From: Burkholderia pyrrocinia
GTDB lineage: Bacteria > Pseudomonadota > Gammaproteobacteria > Burkholderiales > Burkholderiaceae
Assembly: GCF_003330765.1 (NCBI RefSeq)
Contig: NZ_CP024904.1
Coordinates: 248,001-312,000, forward strand
DNA length: 64,000 nucleotides
Reading direction: 5' to 3'
Of this stretch, positions 46,581 through 56,014 are shown one piece after another (the stretch's first letter is position 1; each line of letters opens with the position of its first letter). A program made the position numbers and the translations under genes. The notes below the pieces were generated by a model. That model was not told the origin of the DNA. It saw nothing but the letters and a program-made list of their open reading frames with translations, and ran no database searches.

Positions 46581-47315
46581 TCATTCAGGGGCATCCGGAA
46601 GATCGGGGCGGAGTTCGGCCTCGATCTGATCGATTGTTGGCAGGCCTGTCTCCAGCGACGCTGGTACCTCCCGCATGAGTTGATACTCGGCCACGCCCAT
46701 CGGTTTGGTCACGCCACGCAGCGCGTATTCTGCGACAAGCCGATTTTTCTCCTTGCACAGAAGCAGGCCGATAGTTGGCTGGTCTTCCGGTGCCTTGACC
46801 TGCGCGTCGAGCGCGGAAAGGTAGAAGTTCAACTGTCCCGCGTATTCCGGCTTGAACGGCGTCGTTTTCAGTTCGACGACGACATAGCAGCGAAGCTTGA
46901 GATGGTAGAAGAGGAGATCGATGAAGAACTCGTCGCCGCCTACCTCCAGTCGGTACCGACGCCCGACGAATGCGAACCCGGCGCCCAACTCGAGAAGGAA
47001 ACGTGTGATGTGCTGCGTGAGCGCACGTTCGATGTCGCGCTCTTGGGCATTCTCGGTCAGTCCGAGGAAGTCGAAGATATAGGGATCCTTGAGCGCGTCA
47101 CGGGCGAGATCCGACTGCGGAGGCAGCAGCCGGTCGGCGAAATTCGTTACGGCGTTGCCGGCGCGCGCATGGGCAGCCGTCTCGATCTGCCGCGTCGTCA
47201 GCTCGAGTCGCTCGGCCGCCCGCCACGGTTGCAGCTTGCCGTCTGCCACGTCCTGAATGACCTTGAACCTGTCCAGCTCGCGCATCGTTATCGTGATCCG
47301 TTCCGTTGCAGCCAT
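46581..47315 (-). CDS. Chimeric protein: IS transposase N-terminus fused to a YhcG/DUF1016 PDDEXK nuclease domain
   Basis: An intact frame encodes 244 residues of two unrelated origins. Residues 1 to ~45 (ITITMRELDRFKVIQDVADG and PWRAAERLELTTRQ) match the N-terminal HTH of ISNCY-type transposases. From about residue 48 (AHARAGNAVTNFADRLLPP) to the end it is the C-terminal domain of YhcG/DUF1016 nucleases. The PD-(D/E)XK site looks complete: Asp in EFFIDLLFYH, then Glu and Lys in VVVELKTT and Gln in AGQLNFYL. The normal DUF1016 N-terminal domain is missing. Whether it is expressed is unknown; the IS end could supply the promoter. Confidence 0.75.
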   Translation of the reverse strand: MAATERITITMRELDRFKVIQDVADGKLQPWRAAERLELTTRQIETAAHARAGNAVTNFADRLLPPQSDLARDALKDPYIFDFLGLTENAQERDIERALTQHITRFLLELGAGFAFVGRRYRLEVGGDEFFIDLLFYHLKLRCYVVVELKTTPFKPEYAGQLNFYLSALDAQVKAPEDQPTIGLLLCKEKNRLVAEYALRGVTKPMGVAEYQLMREVPASLETGLPTIDQIEAELRPDLPDAPE

Positions 47316-47410
47316 CGAAGGCTCCGGCGCTGGACACCCGGCGGCCGAACAGCTTACGCGGCACGAAAGCGGACATTTCTATGTAGCCAGAACACGACAT
47401 TTCTACTTTG
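47181..47410 (-). mobile_element. Left-end remnant of an ISNCY-like insertion sequence
   Basis: The first ~45 codons of a transposase (47181-47315) are followed outward by ~95 bases with two direct copies of gacatttcta (near 47373 and 47395), as found in the terminal repeats of these elements. The rest of the transposase and the other end are absent. The precise outer boundary is uncertain. Confidence 0.55.
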
Positions 47411-47472
47411 CTCTTACAATCAAAAAATTGATCATCAGCATTATGTCAAATAAAAACATCCTAATAATAAAA

Positions 47473-48200
47473 TCCTAAGGCGGAACGCATGCCGCTCTGA
47501 CACCGGACACCGGCGCATTGTGCGCGCTGCAAACCGGCGATCACGCGATGCTCGGCCGGAACCCGATCGATGTGACGCCGGCAGGCCTGCAGTCCGACCT
47601 GCTGCGTCGGGCGATCCGCACGCTCGCCGACAGCCCGTCGTACGATGCCATCGTCGTGATCGAGAGGTGATCGAGAGCTCGTCCAGCATCGGGATGCCGG
47701 ACCTGACGGCCGGCGCTGTCCGCGATGCATTGCCCGGCACCGACAAACCGGTGGTCGCGTTCGTCAGCCCGCATGCGCTGGCCGTCACGCGCGCGATGAA
47801 CCGGCTCGGCGTCCCGGCGTTCGTGTCGCCGGCGAGCGTCGGCAGCGCAATGGTCACCATGCGGGAAACCGGGTGCTGGCACCTGCGCGCGGCTGCGGCC
47901 GAATCAGCCGCCGAAGCGGGCACGGTCGACGTGAACGACCTGCCCTCCGGACTGCTCGACGCAGCACAGGCCAAGGCGCTGTTCGCACGATTCGGCGTGA
48001 CGCCCGCGCGCGAGCGCATCGTCCGGACTTCTACTGATGCCGAGCAGGCTGCGCGCGATTTCGGCGATCGCGTCGCGCTCAATCTGCTGTAAAACCGCAT
48101 CACGCACAATAGCGACGTCGGCGGCGCTGCGGTCGCCCTGACCGCCGACGAGGTCGCCGCGCGGCTCGCGCGCATGCGCTGTGAGGTCGAGACCGCGGCC
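47473..48200 (+). pseudogene. Frameshifted acyl-CoA synthetase (ADP-forming/acetate-CoA ligase-like)
   Basis: Three consecutive pieces in different states read as one protein. A first segment to 47670 (GRNPIDVTPAGLQSDLL) ends in a stop. A frame-shifted second segment to 48092 has GTDKPVVAFVSPHALAVTRA and then LLDAAQAKALFARFGVTPARE, the start of the ATP-grasp region. After a TAA come ~36 more codons (THNSDVGGAAVALTADEV) resembling the HKSDVGG motif of the family. Both ends are missing. It is a decayed gene beside an IS remnant, close to the right edge of the foreign region. Confidence 0.7.
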
Positions 48201-48396
48201 GGCACCGGCACCGGCGATCGACATCCACCTGCGCCGTGTCGATCTTGCCCGGCAACTCGACTTCCCCGAGCCGGGCGAATCCAACCGGCGTTTGATTCGT
48301 CACGGCAGGTCAGCCTTCGCCTCTCGGGACTCGTACCGACTATGCATGGGCAGAATCGTGCAAAATACTCCGCATCTGATATGCCGGGGTTTGCAC

Positions 48397-49332
48397 GTGG
48401 GGATCAACTTCGATTTGACTGACTTGCAGGCGTTTCGCGCGGTGGTGGAGATGGGAAGTTTCCGAAAAGCCGCCGACGCAGTAAGCATTTCCCAGCCTGC
48501 ATTAAGTCGTCGGATCGACAAACTCGAGGCAGCGCTTGGCGTGCGTCTCTTTGAGCGTACCACGCGTAGCGTCACGCTAACCATCGTCGGCCGTGTATTC
48601 GCCCAGAGTGCTGAACAACTGCTGGACGATCTCGACGTCGCCCTGCTTGGCATCCGCGATGTGTCATCGAGCCGCCTTGGTCATGTGACCATCGCATGCG
48701 TGCCGTCGGTGGCCTACTACTTTCTGCCGAACGTGATCGCGAGCTATCATCGCCGCTTCCCGCGCATCAGGGTCAAGCTGCTGGATGCGAGCGCGAACGA
48801 GGTGCTGAGCGCCGTCATCAACGGCGAGGCCGATTTCGGCGTGAGTTTCATGGGCAGCCAGGAGCCCGAGATCGAGTTCAAACTTCTGCTGCAAGAACGG
48901 TTTGTTGCCGCGTGCCGGCGCGACCATCCGCTCGCGCGCAAGAAGCGCGTGACCTGGAACGAGCTTTACGAGTACGAGTATGTGTCGGTGGACAAGACTT
49001 CCGGCAACCGCCTGTTGCTCGACCAGGCCCTGACGACCGTCGCGCCGCGTGCGCCGAGCGTGTGCGAAACGCGCCACGTGACGACCATGCTCGGGTTGAT
49101 CGAAGCGGGGCTCGGCGTCGCCGCGGTACCGTCGATGGCGATGCCCGGACATGACCATCCCGTACTCACGAGCGTGCCCCTCGTCGAACCGGTGGTCAAG
49201 CGCCGGGTGGGCATCGTGAAGCGACGCGGACGCCCGCTCACGCCGGCCGCGGAGGAGTTTCACCGGGCGATCGTCGACGCGAAACGCGCTGGCGCCGCAA
49301 GCAGCGATGCATCGAGGAAGACCGCATCGTGA
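48397..49332 (+). CDS. LysR-family transcriptional regulator
   Basis: This is a 311-residue LysR protein. The HTH (residues ~5-60) includes LQAFRAVVEMGSFRKAADAV and SQPALSRRIDKLEAALGV. The C-terminal part is a periplasmic-binding-like effector domain. The GTG at 48397 gives the standard N-terminus; an ATG at 48346 is possible. It overlaps the downstream dctA-like start (GTGA), so regulator and transporter form one transcript, unlike the usual divergent LysR layout. Confidence 0.93.
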   Translation: MGINFDLTDLQAFRAVVEMGSFRKAADAVSISQPALSRRIDKLEAALGVRLFERTTRSVTLTIVGRVFAQSAEQLLDDLDVALLGIRDVSSSRLGHVTIACVPSVAYYFLPNVIASYHRRFPRIRVKLLDASANEVLSAVINGEADFGVSFMGSQEPEIEFKLLLQERFVAACRRDHPLARKKRVTWNELYEYEYVSVDKTSGNRLLLDQALTTVAPRAPSVCETRHVTTMLGLIEAGLGVAAVPSMAMPGHDHPVLTSVPLVEPVVKRRVGIVKRRGRPLTPAAEEFHRAIVDAKRAGAASSDASRKTAS

Positions 49333-50651
49333 GGCTGGCAAGACCGCTTCATTCGCTCTACGTGCAGGTCCTGATGGCGATGGTGCTCGGCGTGACCGTC
49401 GGCCACTTCTGGCCGTCGGCAGGCGCAATGCTCAAGCCGCTCAGCGATGCATTCGTCGGCCTCGTGCGGATGATGATCACGCCGATCGTGTTTTGCACGA
49501 TCGTCTCCGGCATCACATCGCTGGCGAACGGAAAAACCATTGGGCGCACGATCGTCTGCGCGCTCGTGCTTTTCTATCTGCTGACCGCCGTCGCGCTCGC
49601 ATTCGGGCTCGTCACCGCATTCGTGCTGCGGCCCGGCGCCGGCATGCACGTCGACGTGCACCATCTCGATTCGAGCATCCTTGCGCAATATTCGCAGCAT
49701 GCGCAACCGCACGGGCTCGTCGAGTTCGCGCTGAGTGTGATCCCGGACACGACGCTCGGCGCGTTCCAGAAAGGCGAAGTGCTGCCGGTGCTGCTGCTGT
49801 CGCTGCTTTTCGGTTTTTCGCTGAATGCGTATCCGCAGGCCGGTCGGCCCGTGCTGGTGCTGATCGACGGCGTCGCGCAGATCGTCTTTCGCGTGCTCGC
49901 GATGATCATGCGACTCGCCCCGCTTGGCGCATTCGGCGCGATGGCCTTCACGGTGGGTCGCTTCGGTATCGGCTCGGTCGGCTCGCTCGCGAGGCTGATG
50001 GTGTCGTTCTACGTGGCCTGCGTGCTGTTCGTCGCGCTGGTGCTTGCGCCGCTCGCACGACTGCACGGTTTCGCGTTGTGGCGCCTGTTGCGCTACATGC
50101 GCGAGGAATTGCTCATCGTCCTCGCGACCTCGTCCACGGAGCCGGTGTTGCCGCGGCTGATCGTCAAGCTGGAGTCGCTGGGTTGCGACAAGGGCGTCGT
50201 CGGGCTCGTGCTGCCGGCCGGCTACTCGTTCAACCTGGACGGCACCGCGATCTATCTGACGCTCGCGGCATTGTTCATCGCGCAGGCGTGCGACGTGCCG
50301 CTTTCCGCCCCGCAGATCGCGGCGCTGCTGGCCGTCATGCTGCTGACGTCGAAGGGTGCGGCCGGCGTGTCCGGCAGCGGGCTCGTCGCGCTCGTCGCGA
50401 CACTCGCCGTGATGCCCGACCTGCCGGTTGCCGGCGTCGCGCTTCTGGTGGGCATCGATCGCTTCATGTCCGAAGCGCGTGCGCTGACGAGCGTCATCAG
50501 CAATGCGTGTGCGGTGATCTTCGTTTCGTCGTGGGAAGGGGCATGCGATCGTGCGCGTCTCGCACAGATGCTGAGCGCGGCCGAGCCGGCGTGCCCGAAC
50601 GGCGCCGATGATGCTGCGGCCGACGCCGGGCGCGACGGGAAGGCTGTCTGA
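49329..50651 (+). CDS. Dicarboxylate/amino acid:cation symporter (DctA family)
   Basis: This is a 440-residue inner-membrane carrier. The substrate and ion-binding motifs are present: serine-rich VLATSSTEPVLPRL near residue 260, GYSFNLDGTAIYL near residue 298 and LTSKGAAGVSGSGLVAL near residue 338. The start GTG overlaps the LysR stop and has gagg ten bases before it. It probably imports succinate, fumarate, malate or a related di/tricarboxylate. Confidence 0.93.
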   Translation: MRLARPLHSLYVQVLMAMVLGVTVGHFWPSAGAMLKPLSDAFVGLVRMMITPIVFCTIVSGITSLANGKTIGRTIVCALVLFYLLTAVALAFGLVTAFVLRPGAGMHVDVHHLDSSILAQYSQHAQPHGLVEFALSVIPDTTLGAFQKGEVLPVLLLSLLFGFSLNAYPQAGRPVLVLIDGVAQIVFRVLAMIMRLAPLGAFGAMAFTVGRFGIGSVGSLARLMVSFYVACVLFVALVLAPLARLHGFALWRLLRYMREELLIVLATSSTEPVLPRLIVKLESLGCDKGVVGLVLPAGYSFNLDGTAIYLTLAALFIAQACDVPLSAPQIAALLAVMLLTSKGAAGVSGSGLVALVATLAVMPDLPVAGVALLVGIDRFMSEARALTSVISNACAVIFVSSWEGACDRARLAQMLSAAEPACPNGADDAAADAGRDGKAV

Positions 50652-50675
50652 CGCACGCCTTCCCGTGGTTCGTGC

Positions 50676-51458
50676 TCAATGTGCGGAGACGGAATCCAGC
50701 CCGGTCGATTTCACTTCCGCTTGTACGTCGGGCGACGCGAGAAAGTCGAGGAGCGCCTTCGCTTCCTTCGGGTGCTGCGCGCCGACGGGGATGCCGGCGG
50801 CGAAGCGCGTGACGGACTGCAGCGATTCGGGAATCTTGCCGACGAAGGTCGCGCCCTGGACGGGCAGCAGTTCGCTCACCTGCTGGAAGCCGATTTCGTA
50901 GTCACCGTTCGCGACCACGGACGCGACCGGGATCCGCGGGATCATCTTCGCCTTCGATTTCACCTGGTCCTCGATGCCGAGCTTTTTGAACAACTCCCGT
51001 TCGATGTAGACGCCGCTTGCGCTGTCCGAGTAGGCGATCGACTTCGCATGCAGCAGAACCTGCTTGAGGCCCTCGGTCGAGCTGATGTCGGGTTTCGCCG
51101 TGCCGTCGCGCACGACCATGCCGATGCGCGAATCGGCCAGATCGACGCGCGATCCGGGGATGACCTTGCCTTGCTCGATCAGCTTGTCGAGCGCATAGCC
51201 GACCATGATCACCGCGTCGGCAGGCTCGCCGCGCACGAGCCGGTTCGGGATCGCTTCGGGCGACTTGCCCATCGACGGACCGAGCGCGGTGTCGAGCGTG
51301 TTGCCCGTGCGGGACGCGAACTGCGGGCCGAGCAGCTTGTAGGCGGCGGTGAAGCCGCCCGAGCTCATCACGTGCAGGTCGGCGGCCTGCACATTCGCGG
51401 CGACTGCAGAGGTGGCGACGAGCGCGGTCGCGCACAGTTTCAGGAGCAGGTTTTTCAT
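50676..51458 (-). CDS. ModA-like periplasmic substrate-binding protein (orphan)
   Basis: This is a 260-residue exported protein. The signal peptide ends at NVQA and is followed by ADLHVMSSGGFTAAYKLL and IPNRLVRGEPADAVIM, typical of ModA/sulfate-type binding proteins that coordinate an oxyanion or carboxylate. No ABC permease or ATPase is adjacent. Instead the gene follows the CitA-like symporter by 45 bases on the same strand. It may be a scavenging or sensing partner of that uptake system. The longer frame upstream of 51458 has no signal-peptide logic. Confidence 0.85.
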   Translation of the reverse strand: MKNLLLKLCATALVATSAVAANVQAADLHVMSSGGFTAAYKLLGPQFASRTGNTLDTALGPSMGKSPEAIPNRLVRGEPADAVIMVGYALDKLIEQGKVIPGSRVDLADSRIGMVVRDGTAKPDISSTEGLKQVLLHAKSIAYSDSASGVYIERELFKKLGIEDQVKSKAKMIPRIPVASVVANGDYEIGFQQVSELLPVQGATFVGKIPESLQSVTRFAAGIPVGAQHPKEAKALLDFLASPDVQAEVKSTGLDSVSAH

Positions 51459-51503
51459 GGTCGTGGTCGTGCTGAGTCGGGGTTGGTTGCTCGGCATGGG
51501 GCG

Positions 51504-52799
51504 TCAGTGCGCAGGCGTCAGCGTCACCGTCTGCCGACGATAGATTGCGAACGTCGCAAGCAGCGCACACACCGCGGCGAGGCTCATCCAGTAACCCGGT
51601 GCGGCCTTGTCGCCGGTCATGTGAATGAGCGCCGTCGAGATGGCGGGCGTGAAGCCGCCGAACACGGCCGTCGCGAGGCTGTAGGCCAGCGAGAAGCCTG
51701 CCACGCGCACCTCCACCGGCATCACTTCCGTCAGCGCGACGATCATCGCGCCGTTATAGATCCCGTACATGAACGAGAGCCACAGGAGCACGAGCAGCAT
51801 GTTGACGAACGACGGCGCGTGAGCCAGCAGCGACAGCGCCGGATAGGCGGTCGCGATCGCGAGTACCGTCATGCCGACGAGCAGCGGCCGGCGGCCGATC
51901 CTGTCCGACAGCGCACCGCCGATCGGCAGCCACACGAAATTCGACACGCCGACGCACAGCGTCACGAGCAGGCTGTCCGCGGTGCTCAGATGCAGAACCG
52001 TCTTGCCGAAGGTCGGCGCGTAGACCGTGATCAGGTAGAAGCTCGTGGTCGTCATCGCGACCAGCATCATGCCCGCGAGAACGATGCCCCAGTTCTGGAC
52101 CAGCGTACCGAATACTTCCTTCATGCCGGGACGATGCTGACGCGCCTTGAACTCCTGTGTTTCCTCCAGGTTGCGACGCAGCATGAAGATGAACGGCACG
52201 ATCATGCAGCCGACGAAGAACGGGACGCGCCATCCCCACGCGGCGATGGCCGGTGCGCTTAGCCATTGATTGAGCGCGAAGCCGAGGCCCGCCGCGACGA
52301 CGATCGCGACCTGCTGGCTGGCGGACTGCCAGCTCGTGAAGAAGCCCTTGCGGCCGGGCGTGGCCATCTCGGCGAGATAGACCGATACGCCCCCCAGTTC
52401 GGCGCCTGCCGAAAAGCCCTGCAGCAGTCGTCCGATCAGCACGAGCGCGGGCGCGAGCAGGCCGATCGTCGCATAGCCCGGTACGAACGCGATCAGGATG
52501 GTGCCGCTTGCCATGATGGCCAGCGTGACGATGAGGCCCTTGCGGCGGCCGACGTCGTCAATATACGCGCCAAGCACGATCGCGCCCAGCGGCCGCATCA
52601 GGAAGCCGGCGCCGAAGACGGCGAATGTCATCATCAACGACGCGAACTCGCTTTGCGCGGGAAAGAACACGTTGGCGATTTGCGTGGCATAGAAGCCGAA
52701 CAGAAAGAAGTCGAACTGCTCCAGGAAATTCCCGGCCGTTACGCGGAAAACCGCAGTGGCCTTCGAACGTCCGGTCGAAAGGCTAGATGAGAGGTGCAT
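51504..52799 (-). CDS. Citrate/tricarballylate:H+ symporter (CitA/TcuC-like MFS)
   Basis: This is a 431-residue metabolite:H+ symporter. It matches CitA closely along its length: [19 protein letters not shown] near residue 18, [20 protein letters not shown] near residue 70, [18 protein letters not shown] near residue 122 and [18 protein letters not shown] near residue 345. The ATG at 52799 with ggag nine bases upstream is preferred to a longer frame. It likely takes up citrate or tricarballylate with protons. Confidence 0.92.
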   Translation of the reverse strand: MHLSSSLSTGRSKATAVFRVTAGNFLEQFDFFLFGFYATQIANVFFPAQSEFASLMMTFAVFGAGFLMRPLGAIVLGAYIDDVGRRKGLIVTLAIMASGTILIAFVPGYATIGLLAPALVLIGRLLQGFSAGAELGGVSVYLAEMATPGRKGFFTSWQSASQQVAIVVAAGLGFALNQWLSAPAIAAWGWRVPFFVGCMIVPFIFMLRRNLEETQEFKARQHRPGMKEVFGTLVQNWGIVLAGMMLVAMTTTSFYLITVYAPTFGKTVLHLSTADSLLVTLCVGVSNFVWLPIGGALSDRIGRRPLLVGMTVLAIATAYPALSLLAHAPSFVNMLLVLLWLSFMYGIYNGAMIVALTEVMPVEVRVAGFSLAYSLATAVFGGFTPAISTALIHMTGDKAAPGYWMSLAAVCALLATFAIYRRQTVTLTPAH

Positions 52800-53125
52800 C
52801 GGGGGTGTCTCCAGAAATGCGCGGGGGCTGGTCGATTGTCGTTTTGGAAATATTCGCCCAGAGTCGGACAAACGATAAGTGCAATCTTTGGAATGATTGA
52901 TGCGTTTAGATTATCAATCGATGCCCTGACCTGCTCCCGTCATCGAGTCCGGTGACGCCCCCTTTGATCATTGATTTGCAACAGAATTAATTGGGGTCGC
53001 AAAGAAAGACCGGACGGGGGCAAGCGATGCCTAAGCGGAATAAGGCAAAAGCATCAAAGGCCCCCCGATTGCCACCTCGCAATCTCCCGGATACATGCAC
53101 GTCGGCGTAATCGCACACGCCGCCT
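52800..53125. promoter_or_regulatory. Promoter region of the CitA-like gene and 3' flank of the hca operon
   Basis: This 326-base region has no gene. 52840-52990 is AT-rich and should carry the promoter of the leftward symporter gene. No clear terminator for the hca operon was found between 53030 and 53125. Confidence 0.45.
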
Positions 53126-54346
53126 TCACAGCCCCTTCGCCAGCGCGCGCAAGTCCTGGGCAAGATCCGCCAGCACGTGCGGCGCTACCCTCGCGCGCCG
53201 CTCGATCAGCATGCGCACGCTGCGCATGTCCTGTCCGCGAGCGAGCGTCACGCCACCCGTCACGACGCCGTCGCGCAAACCGAACAGCACGCACGCAGAA
53301 CCGGCAAGATCGCCGCGCACAACCCATGCGTCTGCCGCGACATCACCCGCGAACTGCACGTTCACGCCGCATTGGTCGGTCCAGAACCACGGCACATGCG
53401 ACGCATCGTCCGGCACACCGAGCATCGCGGCGGCCGCGCAAGCGGCTTGGCGGTTCGCGTTGTCCCAGGTTTCGCGCCGCACGGCGCGCTCGCCCTGCGC
53501 ATGTTGCTGCGCGACGCTGTCGCCTGCCGCGAACACGTCCGGATGCGACGTCCGGCACGCGGCGTCGACGAGGATCGCGCCGTCGGTGCGCAGGCCCGCC
53601 GCGCGTGCCAGCGCGTCGTCCGGTTCGACGCCGATCCCGTAGACGATCGCATCGCCGTGCAGTTCGGCATCGTCATCGAGCGTCAACACGAATTCACCGG
53701 CATCGCGCGCGGCGCGGACGACCCGCCGCCCGGTCAGCACGTCGACGCCGCGCGCGACATGCAACGCACGCAAATGCTCGCGCACGATCGGTGGAGCACA
53801 TCGTTCCATCACGTCGTGTGCCTGTTCGATCACCGTCGCGCGCACATCCAGATCGACCGCACTGGACGCAAGCTCCATCCCGATCACGCCGCCACCGACA
53901 ATCAACAACCGCCTACCCGCGTGCAACGCGCGGCCGAGCGCACGTGCATCGTCGAGCGTGCGCAACGTGTAGACGCCATCACCGAGCCGATCGAGCATCG
54001 GCAGCCGACGCGCGCGTGCACCGGTCGCCAGCAGCAGTTTGCCGAAATCGAGCGTCGTACCGTCGGCGAGCGTCATTGCGTGCCGATCGGGATCGATGGC
54101 CACGACGCGCGTACCGAGTCGCAATTCGATCCGCTGTTCGTCATAGAACGACGCAGGGAACAGCGCGATGCGCGTGTCGCCGGGCTTTACGAGCACGTCC
54201 TTCGACAACGGCGGCCGCTCATACGGCAGATGGGCCTCGTCGCCGATCAGCACGATGCGCCCGTCGAAGCCGCGTCGCCGCAGTTCAGCTGCTGCGGTCG
54301 TGCCGGCCTGCCCCGCGCCGACGATCACGCAGTCGCGCGTCGTCAT
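53126..54346 (-). CDS. hcaD: Phenylpropionate dioxygenase ferredoxin reductase subunit
   Basis: This is a 406-residue FAD/NADH reductase that passes electrons from NADH to the HcaC ferredoxin. The FAD motif [17 protein letters not shown] is at the N-terminus, ERPPLSKD near residue 43, the NAD motif [15 protein letters not shown] near residue 148 and the second FAD motif [10 protein letters not shown] near residue 272. It is the last gene of hcaEFCBD and overlaps hcaB by four bases. Confidence 0.92.
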   Translation of the reverse strand: MTTRDCVIVGAGQAGTTAAAELRRRGFDGRIVLIGDEAHLPYERPPLSKDVLVKPGDTRIALFPASFYDEQRIELRLGTRVVAIDPDRHAMTLADGTTLDFGKLLLATGARARRLPMLDRLGDGVYTLRTLDDARALGRALHAGRRLLIVGGGVIGMELASSAVDLDVRATVIEQAHDVMERCAPPIVREHLRALHVARGVDVLTGRRVVRAARDAGEFVLTLDDDAELHGDAIVYGIGVEPDDALARAAGLRTDGAILVDAACRTSHPDVFAAGDSVAQQHAQGERAVRRETWDNANRQAACAAAAMLGVPDDASHVPWFWTDQCGVNVQFAGDVAADAWVVRGDLAGSACVLFGLRDGVVTGGVTLARGQDMRSVRMLIERRARVAPHVLADLAQDLRALAKGL

Positions 54347-55152
54347 CGCGCCCCTCCCGACACGTGCCGGATGCCGCGAATGCCGAGTCCCGCGTCGGCC
54401 TGGATCATCACGCCGGACAGCGTCCGGTTGTTCGCACGCGACGCGAGCAACACGAACGGCCCCGTGAAATCAGCCGGTGCCGGAAAGAACTGCAGCGGCA
54501 GAATGCTCGCGATCGCTTCGGGCGTACGCGAATCCATGATGCGCTGCTGGGCCTGACCCAGGGCCGCGGGCCCCCGCAGGTCGCTTGCCATCCCGCATGG
54601 CGCGACGCCGTTCACGCGAACGCGCGGCGCAAGCTCGTACGCGACCTGCCGGATCAGCCCCGTCGCGGCGTGCTTGCTTGCCGTGTACAAGGGCCCGCCG
54701 CCCCCCGGATAGAACGCCGAGTTCGACAGCGTGAAAATCATGCTGCCTTCCGACGCCAAGAGCGCATCGGCCGCGGCCTTCGCGCCGAGCAGATAGCCTT
54801 TGACGTTCACCGCGAACAGCTCGTCGAAGCCGCCTTCGAGACGTTCGGGCGACAGCGACAACAGGCTCGCGCCGTGATCCCACAACGCGGCGTTGCCAAC
54901 GAACACGTCGAGTTTGCCGAAGCGCGCGAGCGTGGTTTCGACTGCGCAGCGGTTGTCCTCATAGCTGCGCACATCGCCTTCGACCACCGCGACATCCGCG
55001 CCGAAGCGTGCGCGCAGCGCTTCGGCCTTCTCCGCCGATTTCTCGAGCACGCCGACCCGCGCGCCTTCGGCGACGAAGCGTTCGACGAGCGCAAGGCCGA
55101 GCCCCGACCCTCCGCCCGTGATCAATGCAACTTCATCCTGCAGCCAGTTCAT
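54343..55152 (-). CDS. hcaB: cis-Dihydrodiol dehydrogenase (3-phenylpropionate-dihydrodiol/cinnamate-dihydrodiol)
   Basis: This is a 269-residue SDR with [15 protein letters not shown] near residue 13, [13 protein letters not shown] near residue 87 and [14 protein letters not shown] near residue 153. It matches the BphB/HcaB branch and rearomatises the cis-dihydrodiol to 2,3-dihydroxyphenylpropionate with NAD. The start at 55152 overlaps the ferredoxin stop (ATGA). A longer open frame upstream belongs to the antisense of neighbouring codons. Confidence 0.92.
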   Translation of the reverse strand: MNWLQDEVALITGGGSGLGLALVERFVAEGARVGVLEKSAEKAEALRARFGADVAVVEGDVRSYEDNRCAVETTLARFGKLDVFVGNAALWDHGASLLSLSPERLEGGFDELFAVNVKGYLLGAKAAADALLASEGSMIFTLSNSAFYPGGGGPLYTASKHAATGLIRQVAYELAPRVRVNGVAPCGMASDLRGPAALGQAQQRIMDSRTPEAIASILPLQFFPAPADFTGPFVLLASRANNRTLSGVMIQADAGLGIRGIRHVSGGAR

Positions 55153-55469
55153 GCTGCCTCCGGTTCGTCTACGTACAGCGCGCCCGCGTCGACGACGACC
55201 GCAAACGTCTTCAGCGGTTCGGTCGCGGGCTGGCACAGTGCCGCGCCGGTCTTCAGGCAGAAACGCGCGGCATGCAGCGGGCATTCGACGGTCGCGTCGT
55301 CTTCGACATAGCCGTCCGACATCGAAGCGTTGCCATGACTGCAGCGATCGGACAGCGCATAGAACGCCCCCTGCACGTTGAACACCGCGATCGCTCCGTG
55401 CGCGCCGTTCACCTTGATCGCACCGCCATCGCCGAGCGCATCGGCGGAACCTACGAGAATTCGAGCCAT
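55149..55469 (-). CDS. hcaC: Phenylpropionate dioxygenase ferredoxin subunit
   Basis: This is a 106-residue Rieske-type [2Fe-2S] ferredoxin. The ligands are Cys43 and His45 in RCSHG and Cys63 and His66 in CPLHAARF. It shuttles electrons from HcaD to the HcaEF oxygenase. It lies two bases after hcaF and overlaps hcaB. Confidence 0.95.
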   Translation of the reverse strand: MARILVGSADALGDGGAIKVNGAHGAIAVFNVQGAFYALSDRCSHGNASMSDGYVEDDATVECPLHAARFCLKTGAALCQPATEPLKTFAVVVDAGALYVDEPEAA

Positions 55470-55471
55470 GG

Positions 55472-56014
55472 TCAGAAAAGCACACTCAGGTTATGGGAAG
55501 ACAGCACCGCCTGGTCGAGCACGATCTCGCGGCGGCAGACTTGCCAGCCGGCGACGTTGCCCGCCCGGCGCACGCGGTCGCGCCGTGCGCCGACGTAGAA
55601 CGTCTCGTCGCGCTCCTTCTGCGAGCGGTACAGCAGATAGTTGACCTGCACGTCGTATTCGTCCGGCGCGTCGGCAGGCTCGATCCGCACGTTCGCGAGC
55701 AGGTGCCGCGTGCGCGACGGCGGTTCCTCGGCCCACGCCATGCCCGTCTCGAGTCGCGCAATCCGGCGTTCGAGCTGCGCGTTCGAATCGTTGAAGATCC
55801 ACGTCGTCGGCGGTTGCACGCCCTTTCGGCGGTCGCGCGTCTGCGCGTTGACGGTCGTGCGCATCGTGTACCGCACGTCGTCGCTCAGCAGTTCGAGCCA
55901 GTCGCGGAAACGCCAGGCATCGAGGCATTCGGCCTCGCGGTACAGGAACTGCGTGATCTCGTGATGCAGCGCGAGCGTCACCGGTGCGCGTTCAATCGTG
56001 GCGGCCTCGCTCAT
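55472..56014 (-). CDS. hcaF: Phenylpropionate dioxygenase beta subunit
   Basis: This is a 180-residue small oxygenase subunit of the NTF2-like fold. Family signatures are [32 protein letters not shown] and GRRD-type [15 protein letters not shown]. It forms the alpha3beta3 oxygenase with HcaE and has no catalytic metal. It overlaps hcaE by four bases. Confidence 0.95.
   Translation of the reverse strand: MSEAATIERAPVTLALHHEITQFLYREAECLDAWRFRDWLELLSDDVRYTMRTTVNAQTRDRRKGVQPPTTWIFNDSNAQLERRIARLETGMAWAEEPPSRTRHLLANVRIEPADAPDEYDVQVNYLLYRSQKERDETFYVGARRDRVRRAGNVAGWQVCRREIVLDQAVLSSHNLSVLF

Noticed and set aside
53095..55311. A 738-codon open frame on the + strand opposite hcaD/hcaB
   Set aside because: Extreme Arg/Ala/Ser composition, no domain, antisense to real genes.
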